From NCBI GenBank assembly GCA_020845635.1, contig JADLFI010000024.1, positions 1-48,593 on the forward strand: a DNA stretch of 48,593 nucleotides. The letters are read 5' to 3'. Of this stretch, positions 1-8,407 are shown in pieces. The notes under the pieces were generated by a model. The model saw only the letters and a program-made list of their open reading frames with translations. It did no database searches and was not told the DNA's origin. The position numbers and the translations under genes are program-made. How positions within the stretch are numbered: position 1 is the first letter of the stretch; every line of letters starts with the position of its first letter. The DNA is from Bacteroidia bacterium (lineage in GTDB: Bacteria; Bacteroidota; Bacteroidia; UBA4408).

Positions 1-216
1 AGGAATAACCAACAGAGGTTGATGGAAGCCTTGAGTAAGGGTAAAGTTCCCGTCAGTAGCAGTATTAATTACTGCTTCTCCAACAGTCCATTCCAACGAG
101 CCCATGGCACTGCTGCCTGCACCACCGACACTTGAAACAACCTGTGGTACCAGTGATTGGGCGCTACACATACCAAAAGCTCCCAAAGCAACAAGAGTTA
201 ATAGGTTTTTTTTCAT
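1..216 (-). CDS. Secreted T9SS-type protein, 3' part outside window
   Basis: The reading frame starts with ATG at 216 and runs off the left edge after 72 codons. The N-terminus (MKKNLLTLVALGAFGMCSAQ) is a clear type I signal peptide with likely cleavage after CSA. It is followed by a Gly/Ser-rich stretch and the pattern SLEWTVGEAVI...LTQGFHQP. That pattern is common just after the signal peptide in Bacteroidota proteins of roughly 150-250 residues that end in a type IX secretion sorting domain. The sorting domain itself would lie outside the window, so T9SS export is inferred. The 276 bases between this start and the next gene hold its leader; no convincing TAnnTTTG promoter was found there. 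The substrate or role cannot be told from this fragment. Confidence 0.72.
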   Translation of the reverse strand, partial: MKKNLLTLVALGAFGMCSAQSLVPQVVSSVGGAGSSAMGSLEWTVGEAVINTATDGNFTLTQGFHQPLLVIP

Positions 217-492
217 TTTTTATTTTGCATTAGTATTAAAGTGCAAATAATAAAAAATTTACCTATAAAAAAAAGCCTTAACCCCACTGATATTGGTAAA
301 AAATGTTATTCTATACAGAAAATTAAAATATTCGATTGCTTAACCTGATAATAGTAAAAATGAAAATAAAGATTTTCTGTAATCGAAATTATTAAGTAAA
401 AATTTCGGGGTGTGGTTAATTGTATATTAATTCAGCGATAGTTAGAATAATGTGCGAATATGTAGATACTTAATAAAACCACTATTTACTTT

Positions 493-984
493 TTAGGCAG
501 TTACACTAAACATACGTTTATGCCAACTCTTGCCGAATGCAACCTTCCAGTTATTTTCTAATTCATTTTTTGTACGAACCATATTGTTAAATACAATGGT
601 TTCATCATTTACCTTTCCTTGATCTAATAAGGTCTGAAAATCATCAAAAGAGCAGACTTCCACTTCATTATTTTGGTTTATAAAGGCTATGGTTCTTCGA
701 TCAAAAAAGTCGATGTTGAAAGATTTTCCCAACTTTTTCAGAAATGATTCGGACTTATCTATGGAACAACCGCCCACATGTGTAATATCATCATCAGCCA
801 TTGTTACAATAAATAAATGATGAAAAATAGAAATATTTGCGGTTAATATTTTTCCATGAGAGTCCCACTCTTTTTCAAATTCATCGGTTTGGGCTTTTAT
901 TTTCTCTACTTCTGTAGGAGTTAATTTTCTATTGCTTTGATATACCCACACTTTACTTGTGGGAGTCATTTTATTATATTCCAT
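493..984 (-). CDS. Conserved Bacteroidota protein of unknown function (163 aa)
   Basis: The product is a soluble protein with no signal peptide or membrane segment. It has the pattern W-x-YQSxR-x-LT near residues 13-23, then a helix ending in W-DSHG (about 40-44) and GCSIDKS near 87-93. From memory, relatives in Flavobacteriia and related classes are often labelled 'ABC transporter ATPase', but no Walker A, Walker B or signature motif is present here, so that label is not supported. The gene lies 59 bases downstream of the methylmalonyl-CoA mutase gene on the same strand and may be co-transcribed with it. The start could be Met1 (984) or Met6 (969); Met6 fits the conserved region as well. Function unknown. 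Confidence 0.75.
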   Translation of the reverse strand: MEYNKMTPTSKVWVYQSNRKLTPTEVEKIKAQTDEFEKEWDSHGKILTANISIFHHLFIVTMADDDITHVGGCSIDKSESFLKKLGKSFNIDFFDRRTIAFINQNNEVEVCSFDDFQTLLDQGKVNDETIVFNNMVRTKNELENNWKVAFGKSWHKRMFSVTA

Positions 985-1043
985 AATTGATTAAATATAA
1001 ATGATGAGACTTAAATATTTTAAAAATTGAGATAACTCTGTGA

Positions 1044-2621
1044 TTATGCCTTAAATTCTCCAAATACATGACGTAAGCAATTTGCAATTTCCCCAAGTGT
1101 AGCATAGCTTTCACTACATTTTAAGATAATTGGCATCAAATTGTTTCCATCTTTAGCAGCTTGTTCAAGTTCTTGTAAATGCTTATGTACATCATTATTG
1201 TTTCTTTCAGATTTCAGTTGCTTAATGCTTTCAATTTGTTTTGCCCTAATAGAATCATCAACTGTAAACAAGTTTTCTACAGGTTTTTCTTCTATCAAAA
1301 ATTTATTAACTCCAACAATAATCTTTTCGCCCGATTGAATTTGTTCCTGATATTTATAAGAGGAGCGGGCAATTTCATCTTGCATAAAACCTTGCTCTAT
1401 GGCTTCTACAGAGCCACCCATACTGTCAATTTTATGAATATATTCCCAAGCTTTTTCTTCAATTTCGTTAGTTAAAGCCTCAACAAAGTACGAACCTGCC
1501 AATGGATCAACCGTATCGGCTACACCACTTTCATAGGCAATTATTTGTTGGGTTCGCAATGCAATACGTGCCGATTCTTCTGTTGGCAAAGCCAAAGCTT
1601 CGTCATAGCCATTGGTGTGTAGCGATTGTGTTCCACCCAAAACAGCGCTTAAAGCCTGGGTAGTTACACGTACTATATTATTCTGGGGCTGCTGGGCTGT
1701 TAGTGTCGATCCGCCTGTTTGGGTATGAAATCTCAACATCATTGCTCTTGGGTCGGTTGCTCCTAATTCTTGGGTAATTTTGGCCCACATCCGTCTGGCG
1801 GCTCTGAATTTAGCTACTTCCTCAAACAAGTTATTGTGCGCATTGAAAAAAAATGATAGTCTTTTGGCAAAAACATTAATGTCTAAACCCTTATCTATTG
1901 CCGATTTTACATAGGCTTTACCATTTGCCAGTGTAAAAGCTAACTCTTGAACAGCAGTGGAGCCTGCTTCTCTTATATGATAACCGCTAATTGAAATGGT
2001 GTTCCACTTAGGCACTTCTTTACTGCAATACTCAAAAATATCTGTAATAATACGCATGCTTGGCTTGGGCGGATAAATATAGGTTCCGCGTGCAGCATAT
2101 TCTTTCAATATGTCATTTTGTATCGTTCCAGATATTTTACTTAGGTCGGCTCCTTGTTTTTTTGCTAAAGCAATATACATACTCAACAAAATTGAGGCTG
2201 TAGAGTTAATAGTCATACTGGTTGATACTTGTTCCAGTTGAATACCTTTAAACAATATTTCTATATCACGCAAGGAGTCAATAGCAACTCCGGCTTTTCC
2301 AACCTCGCCATCAGCAAAATCATGGTCTGAGTCGTAACCTATTTGTGTTGGCAAATCGAAAGCAACCGATAAGCCCGTTGTACCGTTTTTTAGCAAATAA
2401 TGATAACGTTCGTTGGAGGCTTCGGCAGTACTAAAGCCGGCATATTGACGCATAGTCCATAATTTTGAACGATACATGTCTTCCTGCACACCACGTGTAA
2501 AAGGAAATTTACCAGGCTGCTCATTGGCCACCGGAATTTGATGGTAGCTATTTTTTATTTCTATGCCACTATCGGTCTCAAACTTTTCTTTACGTTGACT
2601 GTAAGATGTTTTACTGCTCAA
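1044..2621 (-). CDS. Methylmalonyl-CoA mutase large (catalytic) subunit, no B12 domain
   Basis: This is the catalytic barrel of an adenosylcobalamin-dependent acyl-CoA mutase, which interconverts (R)-methylmalonyl-CoA and succinyl-CoA in propionate metabolism. [13 protein letters not shown] lies at 58-70 and [11 protein letters not shown] at 89-99. The residues that in the Propionibacterium enzyme are Tyr89, Arg207 and His244 align with Tyr60, Arg178 (ARGTYIYPP) and His215 (SGYH). Isobutyryl-CoA mutases carry Phe and Gln at the first two places, so the methylmalonyl substrate is favoured. At 525 residues the protein ends before any cobalamin-binding domain (no DxHxxG), as in two-subunit mutases, so a separate small subunit is needed and is not in this window. 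It lies 12 bases downstream of the DUF7935-like gene, in a likely operon. Confidence 0.93.
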   Translation of the reverse strand: MSSKTSYSQRKEKFETDSGIEIKNSYHQIPVANEQPGKFPFTRGVQEDMYRSKLWTMRQYAGFSTAEASNERYHYLLKNGTTGLSVAFDLPTQIGYDSDHDFADGEVGKAGVAIDSLRDIEILFKGIQLEQVSTSMTINSTASILLSMYIALAKKQGADLSKISGTIQNDILKEYAARGTYIYPPKPSMRIITDIFEYCSKEVPKWNTISISGYHIREAGSTAVQELAFTLANGKAYVKSAIDKGLDINVFAKRLSFFFNAHNNLFEEVAKFRAARRMWAKITQELGATDPRAMMLRFHTQTGGSTLTAQQPQNNIVRVTTQALSAVLGGTQSLHTNGYDEALALPTEESARIALRTQQIIAYESGVADTVDPLAGSYFVEALTNEIEEKAWEYIHKIDSMGGSVEAIEQGFMQDEIARSSYKYQEQIQSGEKIIVGVNKFLIEEKPVENLFTVDDSIRAKQIESIKQLKSERNNNDVHKHLQELEQAAKDGNNLMPIILKCSESYATLGEIANCLRHVFGEFKA

Positions 2622-2633
2622 AATATATCAAAA

Positions 2634-3155
2634 TTAAAAGGTTTGTTTTGCTTCTATTTTCAGGCGTTCAAGCGCCATATCGGTGGGGAGTTTTTCAACC
2701 TTGGTAATAAGTTCTAAAATAACATTAATCAAATCCATACCTGAGGCATCATCTGTTACCTTGGTAGCAGCAATATTAATGGCTCTAATACTCTCTTCTT
2801 TGGCTGTTTTTATGGCATTCCAACTTTCCTGGGTAATGTATATTTGTTGAGATAAGTTATGATCAAATTCGGCCCTTATGGTTTTTATCATTTCGTTTTG
2901 TAACAATCGGGCGCTCATTCCGTTTTTATGAACGCGGGTAATAAGCTGAGCCAACGAAATTCTTTCCAAAAATATAGTCATTCGCTCGTATGCTTGCAGC
3001 CGCAAAGGGGTAATCAGATTTGAATTTTGCATCCTTAAATCCATTAATCTGTTTTTATACTCTTTGTCTAAAAACTTTTGCAATATAAAATAAGCCACTA
3101 AAAACGTAACTACCGAGGGTAGTATGTATTTTAATATTTCAAGAATTTCTTCCAT
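2634..3155 (-). CDS. Membrane-anchored helical protein, DUF7935-like
   Basis: The 173-residue protein has one N-terminal membrane segment (about 8-27, ending FLVAYFILQKF), then a charged, mostly alpha-helical cytoplasmic region. The pattern ITPLRLQAYERMTIFLERI near 48-66 is typical of a small Bacteroidota family (DUF7935, recalled from memory). It has no catalytic motif that I recognise. It is the first gene of a minus-strand set with the mutase (12-base gap) and the unknown 163-residue protein. Co-transcription is likely, but a functional link to propionate metabolism is only a guess. The 233 bases upstream separate it from the divergent gene starting at 3389. Confidence 0.75.
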   Translation of the reverse strand: MEEILEILKYILPSVVTFLVAYFILQKFLDKEYKNRLMDLRMQNSNLITPLRLQAYERMTIFLERISLAQLITRVHKNGMSARLLQNEMIKTIRAEFDHNLSQQIYITQESWNAIKTAKEESIRAINIAATKVTDDASGMDLINVILELITKVEKLPTDMALERLKIEAKQTF

Positions 3156-3388
3156 AAATTGTCTTTAAAGTACAAATATCAATAAAATATTCAATTATTG
3201 AACGTTTAATTTGCTATAAATTGTTTAAATTTTATTTTCGTTAATGAAAAATATGAATGATTTGTTTCTTTTTTTATGCTCCTTTTTTTAGTGATTTTAA
3301 ATATTTAAGAAGCTACTTTTAAAAGTGCAAATAATAATATAATAGCACTGTCATTTTTTTTGGAATAATTATTGTGTTTTATTTGATT

Positions 3389-4183
3389 ATGAAAAGTTTG
3401 GGATCTTTAATAATAGCTTTGTTATTTTCAGTACATGTTTTGGCTCAGCTAAACTGTAAAAGCACCGGCAATGCTAATGGTGAAAAGATAAAGACCTGTT
3501 ATCATGCAAACAATATAATATCAACCAGGGAAACTTGGGATAAAGATAATCGTTTTGGTAAATTTGTAGGGTATAATAACCAAGGGAAAGAGATTTTTAA
3601 TTATTCGTTGCGAAATTATGGAGGTCATTCCTCTGTAAGTGTTAATTATTATGATAACGGACAGGTATCTAAAGTTTATCATAGCGATGCACCTGATGGA
3701 GGAATACAATTTTATAATTCTACCATAAGTTTTGACAAGCAGGGCAAAATGACAGGCTTTGACGAAACTAAAAACCCTGACATACTAACCTTGCCATCCA
3801 CGGTTAAACCACAAGTACAATTATCCCCCAATGATAGTGCAAAAGCCAAACCCGAATCAATAGAAATGGAATGCGCTTCTTTAAAGATTGATTATTTTGA
3901 GATACAAAATGGGAGTACATCAAAATTAAAAGTAATTATTAACTCTGTACCTAATATTAACTACCCTAAAAAATCATTTAGTCTAACATTAAAACCATCG
4001 CAAAAAGTGCGCTTTGATTCTATTTTAAGTGCACAAAATCATTTATCCAAAGCTCTTTATAAACCTGAGGTTATTAGTATTGGAAAGAAACAAAAGAAGA
4101 AAAAATACAAATTGGTAGCCACTACCGAAGAAAACAAAACGCTTAATACCAAAAATTGGTATTGGGTTATTGTGAATGATTAA
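3389..4183 (+). CDS. Secreted protein with MORN-like N-terminal repeats
   Basis: I take ATG at 3389 as the start because it places a signal peptide (MKSLGSLIIALLFSVHVLAQ) at the N-terminus; a GTG start 15 bases upstream would add five residues in front of it. The mature part to about residue 120 has repeats of the GKxxxGYNNQGKEIFNY / NYYDNGQVSKVYH type, resembling MORN_2 (YwqK-like) repeats. The C-terminal half (about 160-264) looks like a beta-rich domain with a Lys-rich patch (KKQKKKKYK). No catalytic residues are recognised. It stands alone on the plus strand, convergent with the lipoprotein gene ending at 4210. Probably periplasmic or outer-membrane associated; role unknown. Confidence 0.7.
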   Translation: MKSLGSLIIALLFSVHVLAQLNCKSTGNANGEKIKTCYHANNIISTRETWDKDNRFGKFVGYNNQGKEIFNYSLRNYGGHSSVSVNYYDNGQVSKVYHSDAPDGGIQFYNSTISFDKQGKMTGFDETKNPDILTLPSTVKPQVQLSPNDSAKAKPESIEMECASLKIDYFEIQNGSTSKLKVIINSVPNINYPKKSFSLTLKPSQKVRFDSILSAQNHLSKALYKPEVISIGKKQKKKKYKLVATTEENKTLNTKNWYWVIVND

Positions 4184-4209
4184 TCTGTAATAAAAAGTTA
4201 TCTATAATT

Positions 4210-4935
4210 TTATTCAACCCCCGATGAAATGGCTTTGTAGGTTAAATCGAAGCCGCTGTTAGCCCTTTCTTCAAATGGAAGGGTATAATTAACTACCGTA
4301 TCGCGGTCGGCCAATTGAAGGTTTTTCTTATAAACAAGTCCTACATTCCGTGCATAAATTTCATACGAAATATTTTTTTCTATCAAATTGCTGTCGGCTG
4401 CATGGCGTATGGTAATAGTACTGTCAAAAGATAATAATCCCAGGCTAAAAAATTCATGTATTTTGAGGAGTTTATAGTTTTGCTCACCTAGGTTGTTGTA
4501 TCTGTTGCCATTCCATTGGTTATCCTTTTTAAGTGGAAAAACAATTTTTACGAAACGCATATTTTCTTCTACTCTTTCGGCAGTATTGGCTGTTTTGTTG
4601 CTATACCATACATCTTTTATTACCCAGTTGTCATTGCTGTTTTCTCGGTAAAAACGTTCAATTCGCTGTGTTATTCTGTTTTCTAAATCAACAAAGGTGT
4701 CGGTAATTTTTTCTTTAACCTGAAACTTAAAAGTATCAATTGTTGAAGTAAAATCGTTATAAAACAAAGAGTCCACATCATAAATAACATAGTGTCCTTT
4801 TTGGCTAGGAAAATAGTCGTACCCTATATCCGGTACCTTTATCTTTTCAATCTCTTTCCTGCACGAATTAGTGCCTGTAGAAAGTGCAAATAATAAAATA
4901 ATAATAACGTAATATGGATATTTTATGCGTTTCAT
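4210..4935 (-). CDS. Putative lipoprotein of unknown function (241 aa)
   Basis: The N-terminus (positive residues, hydrophobic stretch 8-19, then STGTNSC) forms a lipobox with Cys25 as the likely lipidated residue. The rest is a beta-rich secreted domain with no motif that I recognise. Phrases such as YDYFPSQKGHYVIYDVDS recur in Bacteroidota lipoproteins of unknown role. It begins 6 bases after mnmA, so it is probably the last gene of a MORN protein-mnmA-lipoprotein transcript. Confidence 0.7.
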   Translation of the reverse strand: MKRIKYPYYVIIILLFALSTGTNSCRKEIEKIKVPDIGYDYFPSQKGHYVIYDVDSLFYNDFTSTIDTFKFQVKEKITDTFVDLENRITQRIERFYRENSNDNWVIKDVWYSNKTANTAERVEENMRFVKIVFPLKKDNQWNGNRYNNLGEQNYKLLKIHEFFSLGLLSFDSTITIRHAADSNLIEKNISYEIYARNVGLVYKKNLQLADRDTVVNYTLPFEERANSGFDLTYKAISSGVE

Positions 4936-4941
4936 ACAAAT

Positions 4942-6039
4942 TTACACTCTTGTTCTTTCAATAAAACCTCCTCCAACAATATCATCATCTTCATAAAACA
5001 CGGCAGATTGTCCGGGGGCTACACCCTTCACCCTTTTTGAAAAAAGAATCTTTAGCTTATTATCCTCTTGCCTAACAGATGCCATAGTGCCCGGATCTTT
5101 GTACCGTATTTTGGTCAAAAAATTATTTCCCTGATTTAAGTCTGCATATTTAATGAGGTTAAAATTAATAACTGTCATTTCTTGTTTTTCTAAATCTTCT
5201 TTTGAACCTAACACAACGGTATTGGTTTCAGGAATAATTTCGGTAACGTATAAGGGTTTGCCTAATGCTATTTCCAAACCTTTGCGCTGACCTACGGTGT
5301 AAAACGGATAGCCTTTGTGTTTACCCAATATTGTTCCATTGGTATGCACAAAATTGCCGCCATTTACTTTTTCTTCTAATCCTTCAACTTTATTTTTCAA
5401 AAATGCACGGTAATCATTATCGGGAATAAAACAAATATCATAACTCTCGCTTTTTTTAGCAAGTTCGCTGTAGCCCGATTTTAGGGCTATGTCGCGTATA
5501 TCACTTTTTTTATAAGACCCAAGCGGAAAAATGGTACGGCTTAAACTTTCTTGGGTAAGACCCCACAAAACATAACTCTGGTCTTTGGTATCGTCAATAC
5601 CTTTAGACACTACGTAACGATTATTTTCTTGACGTATTTTAGCATAATGCCCGGTGGCTATATACTCACAACCTAATTGATCGGCACGCTTTAATAAAGA
5701 TTCCCATTTAATATGGGTATTACATAACACACAAGGGTTAGGCGTTCGCCCCGATAAATACTCATCAACAAAATTATTGATAATATGTTCTTTAAATTCG
5801 CCTCTTATATCGAGTATATAATGCGGAAACCCGGCATTAACGGCAAGCATGCGTGCATCATTTATTGAGTCAAGGCTACAACAACCCGTTTCGCGCTTTG
5901 AACTCCCACTGCTTTGGTAATCCCATGTTTTCATGGTCATTCCTATCACTTCATATCCTTCTTCGTGAAGCATAAGAGCGGCAATAGAGCTGTCAATCCC
6001 TCCACTCATAGCTACTAATATTTTTCCTTTCTTACTCAA
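4942..6039 (-). CDS. mnmA: tRNA-uridine 2-sulfurtransferase MnmA
   Basis: MnmA puts the 2-thio group on uridine 34 of Lys, Glu and Gln tRNAs in an ATP-dependent reaction. The PP-loop SGGIDSS is at 12-18. The active-site cysteine region GRTPNPCVLCN (98-107) gives Cys103 and Cys106, and SYDICFIPD (199-207) gives Cys203. ATGHY at 128-132 and TVGQRKGL in the middle are family marks. The length (365) is normal. The E. coli enzyme has Asp at the place of Cys103, so this is a C-x-x-C variant; some thiouridylases with three such cysteines are reported to bind a [4Fe-4S] cluster. The gene lies between a MORN protein (16 bases upstream) and a lipoprotein (6 bases downstream), both probably in the same transcript. 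Confidence 0.96.
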   Translation of the reverse strand: MSKKGKILVAMSGGIDSSIAALMLHEEGYEVIGMTMKTWDYQSSGSSKRETGCCSLDSINDARMLAVNAGFPHYILDIRGEFKEHIINNFVDEYLSGRTPNPCVLCNTHIKWESLLKRADQLGCEYIATGHYAKIRQENNRYVVSKGIDDTKDQSYVLWGLTQESLSRTIFPLGSYKKSDIRDIALKSGYSELAKKSESYDICFIPDNDYRAFLKNKVEGLEEKVNGGNFVHTNGTILGKHKGYPFYTVGQRKGLEIALGKPLYVTEIIPETNTVVLGSKEDLEKQEMTVINFNLIKYADLNQGNNFLTKIRYKDPGTMASVRQEDNKLKILFSKRVKGVAPGQSAVFYEDDDIVGGGFIERTRV

Positions 6040-6055
6040 TTTATTTTACATTTAT

Positions 6056-7057
6056 TTATTTAACTAAAACTCCTTTATTGTATTTCTCCTTCTTTTCAAT
6101 TTTACCTTCCGGAGTATAGAATATGATTATTCCATCGTATTTATCTTCAAAATAATTACCTTCAACTCTTTTCTGTGTATCGGTTAATACCCTTTCAAAT
6201 TCATTAGGAGAACCATCAGTATTTTGTTTAGGTACTAATTTAAATTTTCCTTTGTTATAGTATTCTATAAAAGGACCGTTCTTTTTACCGTTCTTATAGC
6301 TGATATGTAATTTGGGTATTCCGTTTTCAAATTGTTCGTCAAAGGTACCATTATAATACTGAAAATTTATTATCTCTCCTTTTTTTATAATTTCCATAAA
6401 GGTAGGAATACCGTTTTCATCATAATAATACCATTTACCCACACGTAACCCGTTTTGATAATTCCCTGAGGCACTTTTTTCGCCAGTATCGTGATAACGC
6501 GTTATTTTTCCATCATAATATCCTGCTTTATAAACTCCTTCTTCTTTTTTCTTACCATTCTCGTAATATTGAATAACGGGTCCATTCTTAACATCATTTT
6601 CCCATTCACTTTCCTCAAAAATTTGCCCGTTCAGGTAAAATATTTGTGATTTTCCATTTTTTTTATTGTCCTTGTAATTTTCCTTAGAGGTTAAGCGTCC
6701 TTTGTCATCATAAAAATTCCAGATACTATCTTTCTTTTCGTTAACATATTTTCCATCGGCTTTTATCGCGCCTGTTTCGTAAAATAATTGTGCAAAGGCG
6801 GCACTGCCGTTATGATTATATTTTAAGATAGCTTTTTTACTTCCGTTAGGGTAATAATGGGTAAAATCTCCGGTAGGCTTATTATCCTTAAAAAAACCCT
6901 CATATTTAACTTGCCCCAACTCATTGTTTTTTTTCCAATAACCCTGTTTTAGGCCAGCCTTATCGGTATAGTTCACCGTTTTTTCACCCGGTTGTGCTAT
7001 TATTAAAGCATGATAAGCCAAAAATAAATAGAATAAGAAATATTTCAGTTTCATCAT
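6056..7057 (-). CDS. Secreted MORN-repeat (YwqK-like) protein
   Basis: A signal peptide (about 1-21, ending LIIAQ) is followed by at least nine MORN_2-type repeats of 20-25 residues. Examples are KQGYWKKNNELGQVKYEGFF, NGSKKAILKYNHNG, KNGPVIQYYENGKKKEEGVY and NGLRVGKWYYYDENGIP. Such proteins are often annotated 'toxin-antitoxin system YwqK family antitoxin' in Bacteroidota; no toxin gene is beside this one, so that label should not be read as function. Likely periplasmic or surface located. A match to the Bacteroidota -7 element lies 11 bases upstream. It is the first gene before mnmA (16-base gap). The start may be Met1 or Met2. Confidence 0.83.
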   Translation of the reverse strand: MMKLKYFLFYLFLAYHALIIAQPGEKTVNYTDKAGLKQGYWKKNNELGQVKYEGFFKDNKPTGDFTHYYPNGSKKAILKYNHNGSAAFAQLFYETGAIKADGKYVNEKKDSIWNFYDDKGRLTSKENYKDNKKNGKSQIFYLNGQIFEESEWENDVKNGPVIQYYENGKKKEEGVYKAGYYDGKITRYHDTGEKSASGNYQNGLRVGKWYYYDENGIPTFMEIIKKGEIINFQYYNGTFDEQFENGIPKLHISYKNGKKNGPFIEYYNKGKFKLVPKQNTDGSPNEFERVLTDTQKRVEGNYFEDKYDGIIIFYTPEGKIEKKEKYNKGVLVK

Positions 7058-7067
7058 TAAATAATTA

Positions 7068-7075
7068 CAAAGGTA
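7068..7075 (-). promoter_or_regulatory. Possible -7 element of the MORN-mnmA transcript
   Basis: On the minus strand this reads TACCTTTG, a full match to the Bacteroidota -7 consensus TAnnTTTG. No good -33 TTTG was seen at 17-21 bases. The leader would be only a few bases, which makes this tentative. Confidence 0.3.
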
Positions 7076-7238
7076 TTAACAAAATAAGTTATATCGTAAA
7101 TTTTAAACATTCAATACTGTGCCAAAAAAATATAAACTATAAGAAAAACGAAAAAAATGATTTTATTCAATCGAAATATTATTCATATTTGCAATACATA
7201 CAAAACAAAGTAGGAGTTATTAATTACCAATTAAATAT

Positions 7239-7886
7239 ATGACGAATATTATAGGCAGCAATAATTCAATTTTTAATCAGTTTGTAGCTGAAATAAGAGA
7301 TGTTAATGTTCAGAACGATAGCATGCGTTTTAGAAGAAATCTTGAAAGAATGGGTGAAATTATGGCTTATGAGTTAAGTAAAAAATTAAGTTATAAAACT
7401 AAAGAGGTTACCACCCCGCTTGGCGAGACTGAAATAGGGATTATTGAAGATGAGATAGTAATAGGTACTATTTTACGTGCCGGTTTACCTTTGCATCAAG
7501 GGGTTTTAAATTATTTCGATAAAGCGCAAAATGCCTTTATTTCGGCTTACCGCAAACATCATAAAGATAACTCGTTTGAAATAGCTATTGAATATTTATC
7601 CAGTCCCTCTCTTGATGGAAAAATTTTAATTCTTACCGATCCTATGTTGGCTACCGGTTCATCAATGGTCTTGGCTTATAAAGGTATGCTCAGTAAAGGC
7701 ACACCCAAACATACCCATATTATTTCTGCTATAGCCAGTAAAGAAGGGTTGAGTTATGTTGAAAAACATATTCCTTCAAATATGACCATTTGGGTAGGTG
7801 CTGTTGATGATGAATTAACTGTTCAGTCATATATTGTTCCGGGATTAGGCGATGCCGGTGATTTGGCTTACGGTACAAAACTATAA
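7239..7886 (+). CDS. upp: Uracil phosphoribosyltransferase
   Basis: The enzyme makes UMP from uracil and PRPP in pyrimidine salvage. The PRPP-binding loop TDPMLATGSS is at 133-142. GTILRAGLPLHQGV at 76-89 is the conserved N-terminal motif, and YIVPGLGDAGDLAYGTK at 198-214 is the C-terminal uracil-binding motif. The length (215) is that of the family. ATG at 7239 begins right after an AT-rich leader. The gene is divergent from the MORN-mnmA set and is followed after 9 bases by a small membrane protein gene, probably co-transcribed. Confidence 0.96.
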   Translation: MTNIIGSNNSIFNQFVAEIRDVNVQNDSMRFRRNLERMGEIMAYELSKKLSYKTKEVTTPLGETEIGIIEDEIVIGTILRAGLPLHQGVLNYFDKAQNAFISAYRKHHKDNSFEIAIEYLSSPSLDGKILILTDPMLATGSSMVLAYKGMLSKGTPKHTHIISAIASKEGLSYVEKHIPSNMTIWVGAVDDELTVQSYIVPGLGDAGDLAYGTKL

Positions 7887-7895
7887 GTAAGCAAT

Positions 7896-8372
7896 TTGAT
7901 AGCGATTATTTCAAAAATATTAGGCTTGGCTTTACTTTGTGCTGTAAAGCCTGTTGTTGTTATACCATCAAGTATTTTTGCCGGAGTAAGTCCTTATCAG
8001 GTTATCATTGCAGGTATTCTCGGAGGCTGTACGGGCATCGTTGTTTATATGTATGGTATGGATTTCATCATTCATAATATTCAACGACTTTGGAAGAAAA
8101 GAAAAAAGAAAAATACACAAGCAGAAACTAAGAAAAAGGCTATATTTACGCCACGCAATAGAATGATTGTAAGAATGATGCTGAAGTACGGATTGAAAGG
8201 AATAGTTATTATAACCCCTTTGCTAACTTTACCTTTAGGCGTTTTTATTGCCGAGCGCATTAACGATAAGTTTATACATAACCGAAAAAAGGTGCTGTTT
8301 TATTTGTGTAGTTCCATGACAATCTGGACCTTTATTTTAACCGGTATATCTATACTGATAAAATTGTTTTAG
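7896..8372 (+). CDS. Small integral membrane protein, unknown function (158 aa)
   Basis: There are three or four hydrophobic segments: about 5-25, 32-54, 96-116 and 135-156. A very basic cytoplasmic loop (WKKRKKKN, residues 65-72) lies between the second and third. The repeated Gly/Pro-rich halves (VIPSSIFAGVSP and ITPLLTLPLGVF) recall small two-halved membrane proteins such as the Sm_multidrug_ex or DedA-like groups, but I cannot assign a family with confidence. The start is TTG at 7896: there is no in-frame ATG before the first membrane segment, and an in-frame TAA lies at 7884. It follows upp by 9 bases and precedes the interrupted TerB/DnaJ gene. Confidence 0.68.
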   Translation: MIAIISKILGLALLCAVKPVVVIPSSIFAGVSPYQVIIAGILGGCTGIVVYMYGMDFIIHNIQRLWKKRKKKNTQAETKKKAIFTPRNRMIVRMMLKYGLKGIVIITPLLTLPLGVFIAERINDKFIHNRKKVLFYLCSSMTIWTFILTGISILIKLF

Positions 8373-8407
8373 TAGGAGGGTTGATTAATAGTTTAAAATA
8401 TTATATT

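Noticed and set aside
1141-1475. Plus-strand open frames inside the mutase gene
   Set aside because: Overlapping frames antisense to a clear enzyme gene, with no family features.
1044-2621. Isobutyryl-CoA mutase instead of methylmalonyl-CoA mutase
   Set aside because: Tyr60 and Arg178 stand where isobutyryl-CoA mutases have Phe and Gln.
6056-7057. Toxin-antitoxin system (YwqK-like label)
   Set aside because: The protein is exported and no toxin gene is adjacent; the repeats only show a MORN fold.
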